Shown here: positions 12,837 to 28,100 of the stretch, piece after piece
Numbering within the stretch: the first letter of the stretch is position 1
How the letters are laid out: each line of letters starts with the position of its first letter
Assembly (NCBI RefSeq): GCF_000224145.3
Contig: NW_004190347.2
Coordinates: forward strand, 77,946-141,945
Direction of reading: 5' to 3'
Length of the DNA: 64,000 nt
Origin: Ciona intestinalis
Lineage: Eukaryota > Chordata > Ascidiacea > Phlebobranchia > Cionidae
Program-made: the position numbers and the translations under genes
Notes under the pieces: model-generated
Told to the model about the DNA's origin: nothing
The model's database searches: none
Seen by the model: the letters and a program-made list of their open reading frames with translations, nothing else

Positions 12837-13113
12837 ATCGTTTTAAATTTTTTAAATCTTCGCTACCGTAGTCAGACAGACAAATAAATTCACTAATATA
12901 TTTTGTTAAATAAATATGTTAGTTTTCATATCTTTGTTTTATCACTTGTTGTGGTCTGCACTACCAAAACATAAACAAACCATTGTTCTTAAACAGGATA
13001 TCTATGTTGATTTAACATCTGATTTTAACCAAGTGGAAATACAAACAAAGATGTTACTGAGCACTTAATGAAGGAAGATAAACGAATAAAAAGCTTATTT
13101 TTAGTTCAATTTT

Positions 13114-16100
13114 ATGACAAATATGACGAAACCATCGAGTTCAAGCAAAGTAAAAGTGGCCGTGAGATTGAGACCTTTTAATAAAAGAGGTAAGATGGGT
13201 GTGTGTTGATTTATAGTAGGGTGGGGAAAATGGGACACCATTTCATTCTATTTTCTTGTCCTATTTTAACAAAGAACATTTAAAGAATTATAAAACCGTT
13301 TCCTCACGACTCCTATAGACCGTCGTTAACTGTTTAAAACGTAATCAGGATATTTGTATATTATGTGCTAAAAGTGCCCAATCTTCCCCCACCCTACTAT
13401 ATGTTGTTGATAACTTGATTATGTATATTTTTGGTGCATTGTATATTATAATATTATTTTCAAAGTTAATTTTTGGGCACGAATGCCCAACTTTTTTTGC
13501 AAAAAAATTAGACAGCGACTACTAGTAATTTTGGAAACCAAAATTTTCACTGGTCACCAGCTTAAAATTTGCATATGTTGTTACCGCCAGGTGTATTATA
13601 ATTGTGAAAGGGATTTTCTCTCAGTTTTGTTTTTGTACAACTCATTGTGTTCTTAAAAGACAGCCGTTTCCTGCGCCATACGGCATTATCAGGGTTTGCT
13701 TGTGTCTTGTAAGTTGTAACGGCAATTACTGAATTAAACTTTTATGCGATATCGTAGTATTATGATTTTTAAGAGAATATATTGAATAAATCCAGTTGGA
13801 TGCCTCTATACAGGCTATTGTTAAACAATGTTGATGTAATATATGATCTTGTGGCACATTATAAAAAACAAGAACAAAATTTACTCCATGGTAAACAAAA
13901 CATTGTTAAAATCATTGTAGATTTTTATGCCAGATCATCAGGCCTGTAACAACACCAACAGAATAATTGTGCAATACTTTATTGGCTTCTACCATATTAT
14001 ATGTGTGTGTTTTGATTTTTGTCCATGTACCACCTATGTACCAGGCATACAACTTGTCTTACAACACTAAGAATGCTTGAGACATACTTGACTACAAAGG
14101 ATAATCCTTAAGCCGCTGGTATTTGCTTTGTACTGAGTATGTAATGTTAAGTCACTTTGGCATTTCTTGCATAACAATCAATATCAATGGTCATGGATAT
14201 CTCTTAATATTTATTTTAATCATAATATGCTTTGTTATGTTGTTTTATATTAAATAGACTTCTTTATTCCTACAGTATAATAACATATATTGTGTATTGT
14301 TGTACCTTTTGACAATATAAAATGTATAAAGGTGTATTGAAACTTACATAAACAATTGATAATATGGTAGGTTTACAATCATGATAACACGAATACCATG
14401 AAAAAACCCAACACATTAAATAGACCACTTTATTACATAAAGCATAAAAACACATATTATGCAAATGCGTATTATTGTACTGCATGCCATTATACCATGG
14501 TGTATTCAAACTTACATAAACAATTGACCATATGGTAGGTTTACATTTTACAATCATGGTAACATGTATACCATTGACAAAACCCAACAATATTTAATAT
14601 TAAAGTCCAAACATGCACAGGTGGAATTTGTCAATATCATTGCTTTGTTTAGTTGTCCCGTTACAACCTTTATACCATGATAAAACAAATAACTAAGTTC
14701 CATTCTGTATGAGCAAACAATGGTCCTTGTTTGTCATGTGCATTAATTATATTGCTGGACCAATCAAAAGATTGGATTAAATGTAAACAATAACAAAGCC
14801 CTCCAATGGTCTTAGTGGATTTCCTTTGTTGATGGTCAACTGTATTTTTACCGTTGATTAATTAATTTTGTAAACGCAATCCATAAATGATGCTTCATTA
14901 TTGAAGTATTTTAAGTAGTGATGTACCGAAGTTTCGGTTAGCCGAATTTATTCGGCCGAATCAGCGATTTTGACAAAGATTCGGTTTTGGCCGAATCGTG
15001 CGTAAAGATTCGGCAAAAACCGAACTTTTTCACAGACAATATAGATACGATTAGCAAGAACTTGCGCAATTTGTGAGATAAGAATTAAAGACTATTTGCA
15101 ACAAATAAGTTTAATTCAATTAATCGTCATGCTTTATAGCAACGCTAATCATTTCGGATACGGTTCTATGGGCTATGGCACACGCGCACTTTGATAAACT
15201 TCTTCACATTCGCGACCGAATCTGCTCCCGATCGTCGATAAAGAAACACTCGCTTTTTCTCTCTAAATAGTGCACGCGTCTGCTCCCGATCGTCGATAAA
15301 GAAACACTCGCTTTTTCTCTCTTAATAGTGCACGCGTCTGCTCCCGATCGTCGATAAAGAAACACTCGCTTTTTCTCTCTAAATAGTGCACGCGTCTGCT
15401 CCCGGTCGTCGATAAAGAAACACTCGCTTTTTCTCTCTAAATAGGGCACGCGTCTGCGCACGATCCCCTGCACATNTTCAGCACAAAGCAGAATACAAAA
15501 TGTAAAAGTAAAGTTTTCGAATATTTTTTTACTCTCGGTATAGTTTAAGCCNNNNNNNNNNNNNNNNNNNNNNNNNNNNNNNNNNNNNNNNNNNNNNNNN
15601 NNNNNNNNNNNNNNNNNNNNNNNNNNNNNNNNNNNNNNNNNNNNNNNNNNNNNNNNNNNNNNNNNNNNNNNNNNNNNNNNNNNNNNNNNNNNNNNNNNNN
15701 NNNNNNNNNNNNNNNNNNNNNNNNNNNNNNNNNNNNNNNNNNNNNNNNNNNNNNNNNNNNNNNNNNNNNNNNNNNNNNNTATGCTATCGCATGCGTCTTC
15801 CTTTATTTCCCAAGCCGACGCAGAGCGTAAAATGGGACGCTCATACACAATGTTATTTTCGTCACAAAAGTAAATAATTTTTTTGTTTTCGTAACACAGG
15901 TTTTGTCAATGGTTACGCCGTTACAGTAAAGAATTTTTAAGTTCTCGAATAACTGCTCGTCCGTGTTACGATAAAAATAAATTTATCTAATCCACGCTCG
16001 TCCGTCACCGTTGTGCTTTTCTCCCAACGATTTACCTTTCCTGTAGTTTTGGTTCGTAAATACGCGCGTTATTAGGAGACTAATGTTTCCCACAACGCTT

Positions 16101-19100
16101 TATTGCCACATTAAAGACTTATACTGAAATTGTTGATACTTGTGTGTGACACGGTACCATGATAAAGTATTTTCCTTTATGTCGTTTTTACCGACCGCCC
16201 GTCGCCGTAGGTTCGAATGACGTCATAAACGATTCGGTTGATTCGGCCGAATTGATTCGGCACAAATGGCCGAATATTCGGTTTCGGCCGAATCGTTTTT
16301 TTAGCGATTCGGTACATCACTAATTAAGCATGGGCTTTATTAATTGTCTGTGTGTTAAAAGGTTAAGGAACACTCAGTTTCAGTGTGTATAACAGGGGTG
16401 TACTTTAAAATATGCTTTTAATGTGCAATACACCCAAACATAAACAAACTGGAATAATAAATAATCATTCCAACTCATTATGTCTGGTAGCAGAAGTAAC
16501 AGAACACTGTAACATTATTCTTAAATTAAAAGTTTTGGAAACGAAACATATTTGCCAATTCACCATTGTCCCATTTATGCTTATACACAAGCACACATTG
16601 TGTATAACGAACAAATGCACTTTATTAAATGAGTCTGCCACTCCACTGATATAATGCACTATCTTTATTATGCATTGTATAATAGTGTATAAGGGTATAC
16701 CTTTATCAATAATTAAAATGTTTTAATTAAACAATGATATATCTTGGAATATTCTAATTTCTTGCATAGCATAAACATCATTAGGTAAATTGATGAGTTT
16801 CATTTGGTTTATTAATTAATTATATATGCAATAATACTGCAGGTTTTAATTAAAAATATCCATCAACACATAATACATGGGCATAATGTTACCGTGACAT
16901 CATCTATGTTTTAGCACCCCAGTTTTAAATGTAATACAGCTTTTACCTTGCTGTTAGGTGTCTATACAAACAAGCAGAGCCAAAGTATATTGCATTCACC
17001 ACATTAATCAATGAGGTTCCCTATGTTTGACAACTATAAGTGTAACTGTGTTTTTGCCCCAGACTTACTAAAAATTAAAAATGTGACGTCTATGTATGTA
17101 ATAATGCCCTTTGTTTCTTGTCTGTTCCATCAAACCTGTTAAACAATCAATCCAATGTAACCATTGTGATGTCATAGATTGATTATCATCTAATTATTCT
17201 GTAATTATCTCTTTGAAACGTGAATCGTTACATTGTTACTTAACTATCCACTATAAGTAGAATTGTGACATCAATTATTAAGCTTTTATTGATCAATGAT
17301 TTCATATACTTTGAGCACAAATGTCTGGAAAGGATTATTTCGCTTTAAACATGTTTGTAATTATTTATGTAAATTTCATTTTGGGCAACTTTTCTCTGAC
17401 TTTTTAAGTTGTTATTACAATTCCTTTAACCTTACCTTGTATTTTGTGGTTGTTGAATTTGTATAACAAAAAAACATAACAAAATTTAGGTTTATTTTAT
17501 TACGAGCTTAGAATTTTATGAATAATACATTATTTAAATATAGATATTATATATAAATATATATAACCTATATAATTTAATTTGTTTCTACTTCATCATC
17601 AAGAAAATTCATAAAGTAGGCCTTAGCATGGAAAGAGGTTTGCCACATAGGTGTTATGAGTTCATATTTGTGAGAAGGTCAACTTAGACCACAGATAATA
17701 CGTCACTAGACAACTGTCTCGAAATACTGCTTTTGTTAAGATAAAATCCCGAGATAAATTTTGTTTTTTTGTTGATCAAGATATAAATTTTGACAATGCG
17801 TGGGACTTGCCGTAGAAGTGCTTTTGTTAAGATTAAAATATAATTTTTTTTGTTTTCTTAGGGTGGGAAAACCAAATGTTAGTTTAGGTGTGTTGGTGCG
17901 CAATTAATTATCATTTAAACAAATGGTTTCTCTATCACTACTAGTGGTTGGACTTGATTTTTGTTGGTTACGTTTTCGCATCACCAGATAATTAAACAAA
18001 TGGTTTGTGTCAATAATAATATCGCTCTTTTGAGTGTAAGCGCTAATTGGTTGCCCTATTTTCTGAGAGGATGTTTCCATTTAACTGGCAGTTTGAATAC
18101 AATAAAAGTACTTAGTTGGTTCTACTTCTTATTTCATAAAGACCTCTGTTTCACTTTTGGAAAAGTTAACGTGATATTGCACACAATTCAGGATTTTATT
18201 TCATTTTCTGGCAATTGGGTAAGTGGTACCCTAAGTCATGAACCACTATTGTTATAAACTTCGAATTTGTTACTTGGATTTTCTTTTATATCCACCAAAC
18301 TTAGCGGGGAGGCAGACTGGCTTATTCATTTTCGTGCACATTAATTCATAAACTTTACAAACAATAAGTTAGATTTGTTTCAAAGGAATGCGTGTCTTAA
18401 TACTCTGCCCTGTGTTTATAAAAGTTTGGCATTTTTATGTTTGTTTGTTTACTGAATAATATTTCCTGGGTTGTCGCCTATGTAGTACTAGCCATTAATA
18501 TCATCCATACACTTACAGCTTACACATAAGTCAGCCACCATACAGTTGAACCTCGTGACCCCACAAGCCCTCTTAAGGTGGCTGTACACAGTATCCGGAA
18601 TTCGTCCATTCTGTCTGTTTTGTCCGGATTTCGTTGCCGCATGCAAAACTCGGTAATGGGTTTGCATACGACTTCGCATGCCGGATACTGTGTACAGCCA
18701 CCTTTACCCAACCCCATGCTTAGCCATGGTCTCATAAGATAGTGTTTCAATACTTGAACATGAGACTCTACTTTCTATTGTGTTTATTCTATGGAGTGTT
18801 GGATGATATTTGTGAGAGTTAACATGGATGGTTGAGTGAGAATTAAAACTGACAGTCACCTAATATGGATTTAACAAGCTTTTTACAATGGCTCCAAAAA
18901 ACTTTAAACAAGTACAAAAATATTTTAGTTTAATTTTATTTTCTAAATTGAATACACAATTATTTTTCAAAATTAAATTAAACACGTAATTTTTTTTAAG
19001 TTAAATACACAGACATGCCAAGAGTTGTTTAATAATAAGCAAGTGGTTCCATTAGTATAAAGTCTAAGAACATTTACTTTACAAAGCAATAAAGCATGGA

Positions 19101-22100
19101 TGTAAATGTCACATGGAAACCAAACGTCAAATCGTGATATGTTAGATGCTATATAGTTATTTATTTGTTTCCCACAATAGCCATTGTTCCCTCATATGGA
19201 GATAGATCAGTCATAATAGTTACAGTTATAACATAGATCAGGGCCAGATTCATAGAATTCATCATAGTTACAATTATTAAAGTAATATTCTCATATTCTT
19301 GCTGCATTTTGCTATTACTATTGTGATGTCATTAACAGATTTGTGACATAAATAATCATTTTCAATTGCTAGTTACACAAAATTGAGCGGCGCTTCACTA
19401 CGGTTTATTTTCAAACTTATTTGCTCAGCTTACCGTGTTCATTCAAGTGTCGCTTATTCAAAGAAAAGTTTGTTGATTGCATAACAATAGAACGAACGTA
19501 TTCCGCTTCATGTGATTGAACAATGGCCACTATGATACTATAGTAGTATGATGAGTAATACCACTTTCTTTACCATATTACTAGTCAGTGTTAATATTAC
19601 CTTTTGACACCACAACGTTCATTATGACATCATAATTATGTATGTTAAGCATACAAAGTTATATAAGCTGTTGTATTGGTGGCTGAATCAAGATATTGTA
19701 AAAGCACCAATAGAGGATGTAATAGCTCATGCGTTATCGCTCTATTCTTGCAAGTTCTTCAAACAACTGGATTTTGCAGCCATGTGTATTTATTTAAGGA
19801 ATCTAGGGCCTCTGGTTTATTAATTAATTAATGAAACTTGTGACCTACGATAGGACCTCACCCATGTAGAATAGATCACGATATAATTTGGGGTAATGGG
19901 TCAACTCTGTCTTAAAATAAGTCGTATGTTCTCTGGCATGCTTTGCTGTAGAATCTTAACCATATAAAGTAGAATGTGCATAATATACAATGTTGGGGTA
20001 ATTGACCAACTCTGCCCTAAATCCTAGGGCTAGGTCCCATGGTATACCTTACTGTAGAACTAGAACCTCACCCATATAGAATAAAATGCGCATATACAAT
20101 TTTGGGGTAATGGGACAACTCTGGCTAGATCCCCTTACATGTCCTGCCATAGAACCTCAGCCATATAGAATAGAAACTTTAAATTTACAACTTGATTTAC
20201 AACTTAAGTATTGACAAATAAAACCTTTGATCATTGGCAGAGTGGTTTGTGGACACTTGGTAATATTTGCACCAACATAATAATGTTGTTACCACATCAT
20301 AATCATTGTGATGTCACTATGTTGTTAGGTTGATATGATGCTTTCATTTGAGTTTGAAAAACTAAATAAATTTCACTGTGTATTTTATTGTTTAAATTTG
20401 AATTATTAAAGCTAAATAAATTTCACTATTTTTTTATTTGGTGTAAATTTTAGTTACAAGTAAATAAATTTAACCATGTTTTTCATTTGGTCTAAATTTG
20501 AATTAAAAGTTAAATAAATTTTCTGTTGTGTGTTTCACACAAAAAGCATTTCCCTGTTTCCTGTTCCCACCATTATGGCTGAGTAAATGTTACCTCATAG
20601 TGCTTTATTATTACCCACACCTCGTAGACAATGGCTCTTGTTTGCTAACTCTTTAAATAGGAAGTGACATAACATTTAACAATCAGTATTATTGCCAACT
20701 AAGCTGGATGTGCTTTGGCGCCAAACTTGGGGTGGCAAGGTGGGCAAGCCTACCCTGGAATTCCCTGAACTAAATAATTAATTAGTAAATATTAAAGTTA
20801 GATCTATTACATGGAAAAGGGCGTCAAACCATCTCTGCCTCCCTACGTTTTTAAATGTTTGGTGCCGATGGTTGGATCTACTTATTGATCTAGTGGAGTT
20901 TCCATTTTAATACCAACAATACACTTAAGTGCATGCAATTTGTTAAAATGTTTTATTGTGTGTTGATATTGGCTATATAGTAATAAAAAGGTGAATTCAA
21001 AGAAAAAGAATTGCCAATATATATTTAAACATGTTCATGGAGGTTATGAATTTATGTTTGAAAAATTCGACAAATATATTTTTAACTAGCTAATTTATTA
21101 TTCATAAATAATATATATATATAAATTTACATCTAAAATTTGCTGTTTTAAAAGTAATGAAAAACCAGTGATTTAGAAGTATAACAACATTAGTAGATTC
21201 AATGGGATAGTTGCCATTGTTTAGAATTAAATCGTAACTAGAAAATATATTTTCCATATTTGCAGTTTTACAAAAAGTAAAAGTAATAATGTAAAACTAC
21301 CAATTTAGAATTTAGTAATGAAGACATATTAGTTATTACACCTGTGGCGAATACAAAAGGTTTAAAGTTATAGCCTAAGGTATATGGTATGAATCAGAGG
21401 CCCACTTATCCTTAAATAAAGTGATCATGTTGTGATTCATGGTGGATTATCATGGCTGTGTACTTTATTATCCTGGCCCGAGGATTTAGGTTACTACTTT
21501 TGGTTTTTGAGTGGTTGTTACTTGTTACTTCCGTGCTCATAGTATTACAGTGTGTGGATAAGCAGACATGACTTTTGGTTGGTTTGGTCATTTATATCCT
21601 CGTGGGTGGGAACTTGAGTGACTTATCTATGGATGCCACTCCCATGCCCACAGTCAAGTTGCTGAAGCTATTGCAGTGTGTGGATAAGCAGACATGACTT
21701 TTGGTTGGTTTGGTCATTTATATCCTTGTGGGTGGGAACTTGAAGTGCCTTATCCATTGTTGCCACTTCCATGCCCACAGTCAAGTTGCTGAAGCTATTG
21801 CAGTGTGTGGATAAGCAGACATGACTTTTGGTTGGTTTGGTCATTTATATCCTCGTGGGTGGGAGCTTGAGTGACTTATCCATGGTTGCCACTCCCATGC
21901 CCACAGTGCTGAAGGTATTGCAAAAACATAACCCCATAAATCCATAATAGTCATACAGTCATACTAAACCTACAAACCCATACCTACATAATTCATGTCA
22001 TACAACAACTCTTACAATTTTCATTATGTTTCAGAGCTTGGGTTAAACACAGAATGTGTAGTGGACATGCAAGGAGACCAAACCATCCTTTCCACAACAG

Positions 22101-25100
22101 CAAAGGGGTGGGTCTGACTTTATACTGCTTAAGTGTTTTGACATTTATATATTGTTGTCTATAGTGTACACTGTACTACATTTAGAGTGCAACCTTTGTT
22201 ACACTGACTGTTATTTTAACTCTATGATCAGTGGCACACCAAGAGAGGTCAATCCACTATTTTACATTTGTAACTTGCAAAACACGACTGCAGACTTCTC
22301 CCCTGTCACAAGATGTCATGTGACACAACCACTAACCCCCCCCCCTCTTTTCGTCCTGTCTGGTTGCGCGACTGCCTATGAGTAATTATTATTATAATTT
22401 ATAGATTAAATATACAGAAGAGTATCAAACTTTTACCCATGCAGNNNNNNNNNNNNNNNNNNNNNNNNNNNNNNNNNNNNNNNNNNNNNNNNNNAAAGGT
22501 TAAAGTTATAGCCTAAGGTATATGGTATGAATCAGAGGCCCACTTATCTTTAAATAAAGTGATCATGTTGTGAATCATGGTGGATTATCATGGCTGTGTA
22601 CTTCATTATCCTGGCCCGAGGATTTAGGTTACTACTTTTGGTTTTTGAGTGGTTGTTACTTCCGTGCTCATAGTATTGCAGTGTGTGGATAATCAGACAT
22701 GACTTTTGGTTGGTTTGGTCATTTATATCCTTGTGGGTGGGAACTTGAAGTGCCTTATCCATTGTTGCCACTTCCATGCCCACAGTCAAGTTGCTGAAGC
22801 TATTACAGTGTGTGGATAAGCAGACATGACTTTTGGTTGGTTTGAATATTTATATTCTCGTGGGCGGGAACTTGAATGACTTACCAATGGTTGCCACTCC
22901 CATACCCACAGTGCTGAAGGTATTACAAAAACATAACCCCATAAATCCATAATAGTCATACAGTCATACTAAACCTACAAACCCATACCTACAGAATTCA
23001 TGTCATACAAAAACTCTTACAATTTTCATTATGTTTCAGAGCTTGGGTTAAACACAGAATGTGTAGTGGACATGCAAGGAGACCAAACCATCCTTTCCAC
23101 AACAGCAAAGGGGTGGGTTTATACTGCTTAAGTGTTTTGACATTTATATATTTTTGTCAATGGTGTACACTGTACTACATTTAGAGTGCAACCTTTGTTA
23201 CACTGACTGTTATTTTAACTCTATGATCAGTGGCACACTAAGAGAGGTCAATCCACTATTTTGCAATTGTAACTTGCAAAACATGACTGCAGACTTCTCC
23301 CCTGTCACAAGATGTCATGTGACACAACCACTAATTCACCCCCCCCCTTTTTGTCCCGTCTGGTTGTGGACTGCCTATGAGTAATTATCATCATAATTTA
23401 AGTAACCAGATTAGAGATACTTTTAAACAACAAAAGTTAAATATTGGCTTATGTTTATCCATGCCTTTTTGGACCCACAATTTTAGGCCCCCACACTATT
23501 TATAAGCCCACACTTTTTGCCATTATAGTTTTTATGTAGCATAGGATACTTAAAACATTTATATTGAAACAGTACTAAAACATACTGCGCAAAATTGTGT
23601 TTAACTACTTAAATTTAGTGTGTGTGACTTTGTTTTTTACTTAATTTATATTGTCTGTATGCTGTTATTTACATTACATATTATGCTATTTCTATGTTTT
23701 ACCCTCGAACTTTATTTTTTCTTTCATGTCATCCATTCTTCACAGACAACAACCAAAGGTGAGTTTAATTTGCAATCACAAGCCATTGGGGAGTAGGTAG
23801 TGCATTGTACTAGCTCCCATGGGATTTAAAGTTTATTTCAATCACACTGGACATTCTACTTAGGCAGTAGATGACAGTTATTTGTTGTTGTTTTTATTTT
23901 GGCATTAAATTGAATTAATCAATTTTCGAGTGCATAAAAATCCATGGAAATGGGGTAATAGGATAATGGCCTAACTTGGGCCTTAATGCTTAACCATGTG
24001 ATATGCTCCACTGTAGGCTCTTATCTATATAAAATATGACCCACTGTAGGCCCTTGTGGGGTAAAATGGATATCGTTAGCACATAACATCCCAATATTTC
24101 CTTTTTTTTTTTAAACAACTAACAACGGTCCTTTAAGAGTCGTGAAGATACGGTTATATAATTCTGTGATAATAAATAATATTTTACTACCGAATGAGAC
24201 GATAAAATTGAAATGAAACATTCAACATCTTACCCCAAACTAGTATATAAAATTTACCTTAATTGCTGCTAATGCTGCAGTTTAATGCACAGGAAACCAG
24301 CCAAAGGCAAAACTCCCACATTTAATATTCAAGCTAGACCTCCAACAATTCAAGTCCATAAGACGCATGAATAATTAATACAGTTCGCAGAATGATTTAT
24401 TTTTACTGCCTTTAATATCAATATTGTATTTCTTAATGCGAAGGTAATATGTACATAGACACACATGATACCATTTATTAGCCAGTGCTATACTTAGATT
24501 TAAAAATGAAAAACGATTAGATACCCAATTTTAGAACTATATTTTACCAAATTATATATAGTTGGGTGGGGGAAGATGGAACCCCTTTTTTCATTCTTTT
24601 TTATTGTCCCATTTTAACAAAGAACATTCAAAGAATTATAAAATCGTATCTTTGCGACTTCCATGGACCTTTGCTAATTGTTGAAAACAAGACCAGGATA
24701 TCAGGATTTTATGTGTTAATGCTGTCCCATCTTCTACCACCCTACTATATATAAGTTGTCTAGTTGTTGGCGTAATGCATAAAATCTAACATAAATTCTA
24801 GGCCCTCTTGGTAAGGACCTCACCCATATACATTAGGCTAACTAATAATGTATCCAGCATTTTCGTGCATATGCATTCATGCTAAAATATATTCATAACC
24901 TAAACCAATGGTATAAAATGGTATGACATTAAAAGCCAAAATTGAAAAAAATGACAAATTCTTAAAAAGCGTTCCTGTGTTTCAGACATTCACATTCGAC
25001 CATTGCTTTTGGTCAATGGATCCAGATGAAGTTGATAAGTTTGCCAACCAGAGCCTTGTGTTTGAGAGCCTTGGTGTAGAGTTACTTGACAATGCATTTG

Positions 25101-28100
25101 CCGGTTACAACGCTTGTATATTCGCCTATGGCCAAACGGGTAAGCTGCTTTATCTTGCGTTAAAGTCACTTTGATACCCATGCGTTAAAGTCACTTTGAT
25201 TTCCTTTGATGGCCAAATTTATTATAAAAAGTGACATTTGACAAGTGTTAAACATCAGACAACAGCAGTTCATACAGTTTTGTTACTTATTAAAATTTTC
25301 ATAAGCATAGCACACTAAGTGAAAATTTGATAACACACCAAGGCTTTTTAAGACTCACAATTTAGAAAGCATTTATCTTATATATAACTACACTTTATAG
25401 GCTACAATGATGTTGTAATGAGGCCTGCCACTTAATAACCAACAATATATTCAGGATCTGGTAAGTCTTACACCATGATGGGCAGCCATGATAAACCGGG
25501 GTTAATACCTCGTCTGTGCGATGCTCTATTTCTACGTATACAAGATCAGACACAAGAGAGTCAGTCGTTCAAAGTGGAAGTATCGTACATGGAGATATAT
25601 AATGAGAAAGTGAGGGATTTATTGGACCCTAATGGGTGAGTACTGGGGGCGTTTAAGTTCCCAAAGTAAAGTTGCTGATAAATATGTTAGACTGTAGCGT
25701 TTATTTATGTGTGTGTGCGAAACGCCCCTTTTTATTTGCCCTATTCTTCCGTTCTCTTTTAAGTTTCTCGTGCGTTCAAAACTGATTCATTACAATATAT
25801 ACAACGAGGCAACGAGCAATAAGCATCGTCGCTACAAGACATCAATAAAAGAGTAAACTACTGGGCCAAAAAACCTTTGCCTGTATATACAATTCTATTA
25901 CGTGTTTTACTTTAGGACCTGAAACATATAGTATAGAACTTGGTTTGGCTTGTATTTTGTAGTAATGGGCCAACTCTGGTCTAAATCTATGGCCTGCCTT
26001 ATTGTAGAACCTCACCCAGGTATAGTTGAAACAGTTCAACAGAATATCCCATTACAAACACAATATTAGGTTTTAACAACAAACTAAGCCCACCCCTTCC
26101 CACAGTGGTAAACAGCAGCATTTGAAAGTTCGCGAGCACAAATTACTCGGACCTTACGTGGACGGTTTACAACAGCTAGTAGCGAGCACGGCACAAGATG
26201 TACAGGAATTGATGTCCGAGGGAAGCAAATCTCGCACCGTCGCCGCTACGAAGATGAATGCTGAGTCGTCACGATCACACGCGGTGTTCACGCTTATTGT
26301 AACCCATACCATGGTGGATATACAATCTGGGGTAAGTGTTTCGATTTTTATATCTTTGCCCAATGGTCAATAAATAGGTTGTCTAGTTGTGAGCCATACA
26401 GAAAAAACATCCCCAAAAAAATATAGGCTTTTTACATGCAATCAGAGGTTAGTGTTTTGATCCCTATTGTCCATGTTTTATGCTACTATTGGGATGTCTG
26501 TGTCCTTAGGCAAGTTACTAACGCCACAAAGTTACATACGTGGTAACTTGTAAGCAGGAATGAGGTGTATGAAACAGAACACTCCATGCAAGGATAAATT
26601 AGTTACATGAGTGGTAACTCGAGGTGTATGAAACAGATTAGAGGTGTATGAAACAGATTACGTGCGCTATAACGACTGTTGCTGCCCTGCCAAGAATGGA
26701 TAAATTAGTTACATTTAATCATTATTTTAAATGAATTCAATTTAAAATAGTAACTTGATAAAACAAAGTAATAAACCGAAAACTGCATACGCTATAAATT
26801 TACTTGTTTCATATATATATATATACTTTTTAACGTCTTATATTCCTCACTAGGTGTCAGGAGAGAGAGTGAGTAAACTTAGTTTGGTCGATTTAGCGGG
26901 GAGTGAAAGATCTTCCAAGACGGGAGCTTCTGGTGCAAGGTTGAAAGAAGGGAGCAATATTAACAAGTAAGATTGTTATTTCAATAATGACGTAATTTAT
27001 AAGGTGCAGGGTATTGGCGTTATCTTCTCTATAAATGTAAAAGGGCAGGAATAGTTAAGGTTAAACGGATAAATGAAAAACTGATAAATGAAGTGCAGAA
27101 AATTCCAAAGTAGTCCTGTCCACCCTGCCACCCCAGATTTGGTGCCTATGGTGCCTTTCTGAAAATTTTGCAAGGTTTACAGCTCCTGGATTTTCCAATT
27201 AAAAAAGAAATTGATCAATAAATATTCTGAAACAATGTTCACACCTACTTAGTGAGCTACCCATTAGTGATGCAAGTGCCTAACCACTGAACCACAGCCA
27301 CAGCACCAGACAACAACAATTTAGTAAAACAACCATGTATCATTAGGTCTCTTACAACACTGGGGTTAGTAATAAGTGCATTGGCCGACCAAGCAGCAGG
27401 GAAAGCTAAGAATAAGTTTGTTCCTTATCGGGATTCTACTTTAACCTGGATATTAAAGGTAAGTGGTTGTAGTTTCTATTTTATGTATGGGTGAGGTCTT
27501 TGGACAGGGATTTAGGAAATAGTTGGCTACTAACCCGAAACTGTATACGTTTGTTCTATATGGATGAGGTCCTACAGTGAGGCATGCCATGGGACCCAAG
27601 ATTTAGGTATAGTTGGCCCATTACCCAAACATTGTATATGCTTATTCTTATACTCTATATGGGTTAGGTCCTACAACGAGGCATGCCATGGGACCTGGGG
27701 TTTAGGCCACAGTTGACCCTTGTTCCTAAAATGTAATTTTAAGTTTGTTTATTACTCTATAGTACTTGATTAAATGGAAATGGGCTTTCAAATGTTACTT
27801 GATCTTCCAAAGTTACAAATTTCATTCTATGGGTCTAAAACTTGTGTTTTTCCCATATAGGATAACTTGGGAGGGAACAGTCGTACCACGATGGTGGCAA
27901 CTTTAAGCCCATCTGCTGATAATTATGAAGAGACTTTATCAACATTAAGGTGAAGATGTGATTTAGGGTGTTCGGTGTTTTAAAAATCAAGCTTTGATGC
28001 TTATTTTTGATTGTATAATTGAATATATAATCTTCTTGGCGAACTTATCTTTTCATTCCCGTGGCTCAGTGGTTAGCCACTTACATAACTGAACACTTGA

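Larger units (their letters stand above)
14916..16322. mobile_element. hAT-like non-autonomous element
   Basis: Ends TAGTGATGTACCGAA and TTCGGTACATCACTA are perfect inverted repeats. Subterminal regions at both ends are packed with TTCGGCCGAAT palindromes. Many hAT superfamily elements share this end style. No transposase frame is visible in about 1.4 kb, although 228 bases (15552-15779) are unknown. I could not see a clean 8-bp target duplication. The element sits in KIF13 intron 1. Confidence 0.75.

Noticed and set aside
15204-15848. 214-residue frame inside the hAT-like element as a transposase
   Set aside because: It is made of the 58-bp repeat and unknown bases; no transposase motif is visible.
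16412-18257. Isolated 60-100 residue frames in KIF13 intron 1
   Set aside because: No similarity, no matching splice partners and AT-rich codon use like the surrounding intron.
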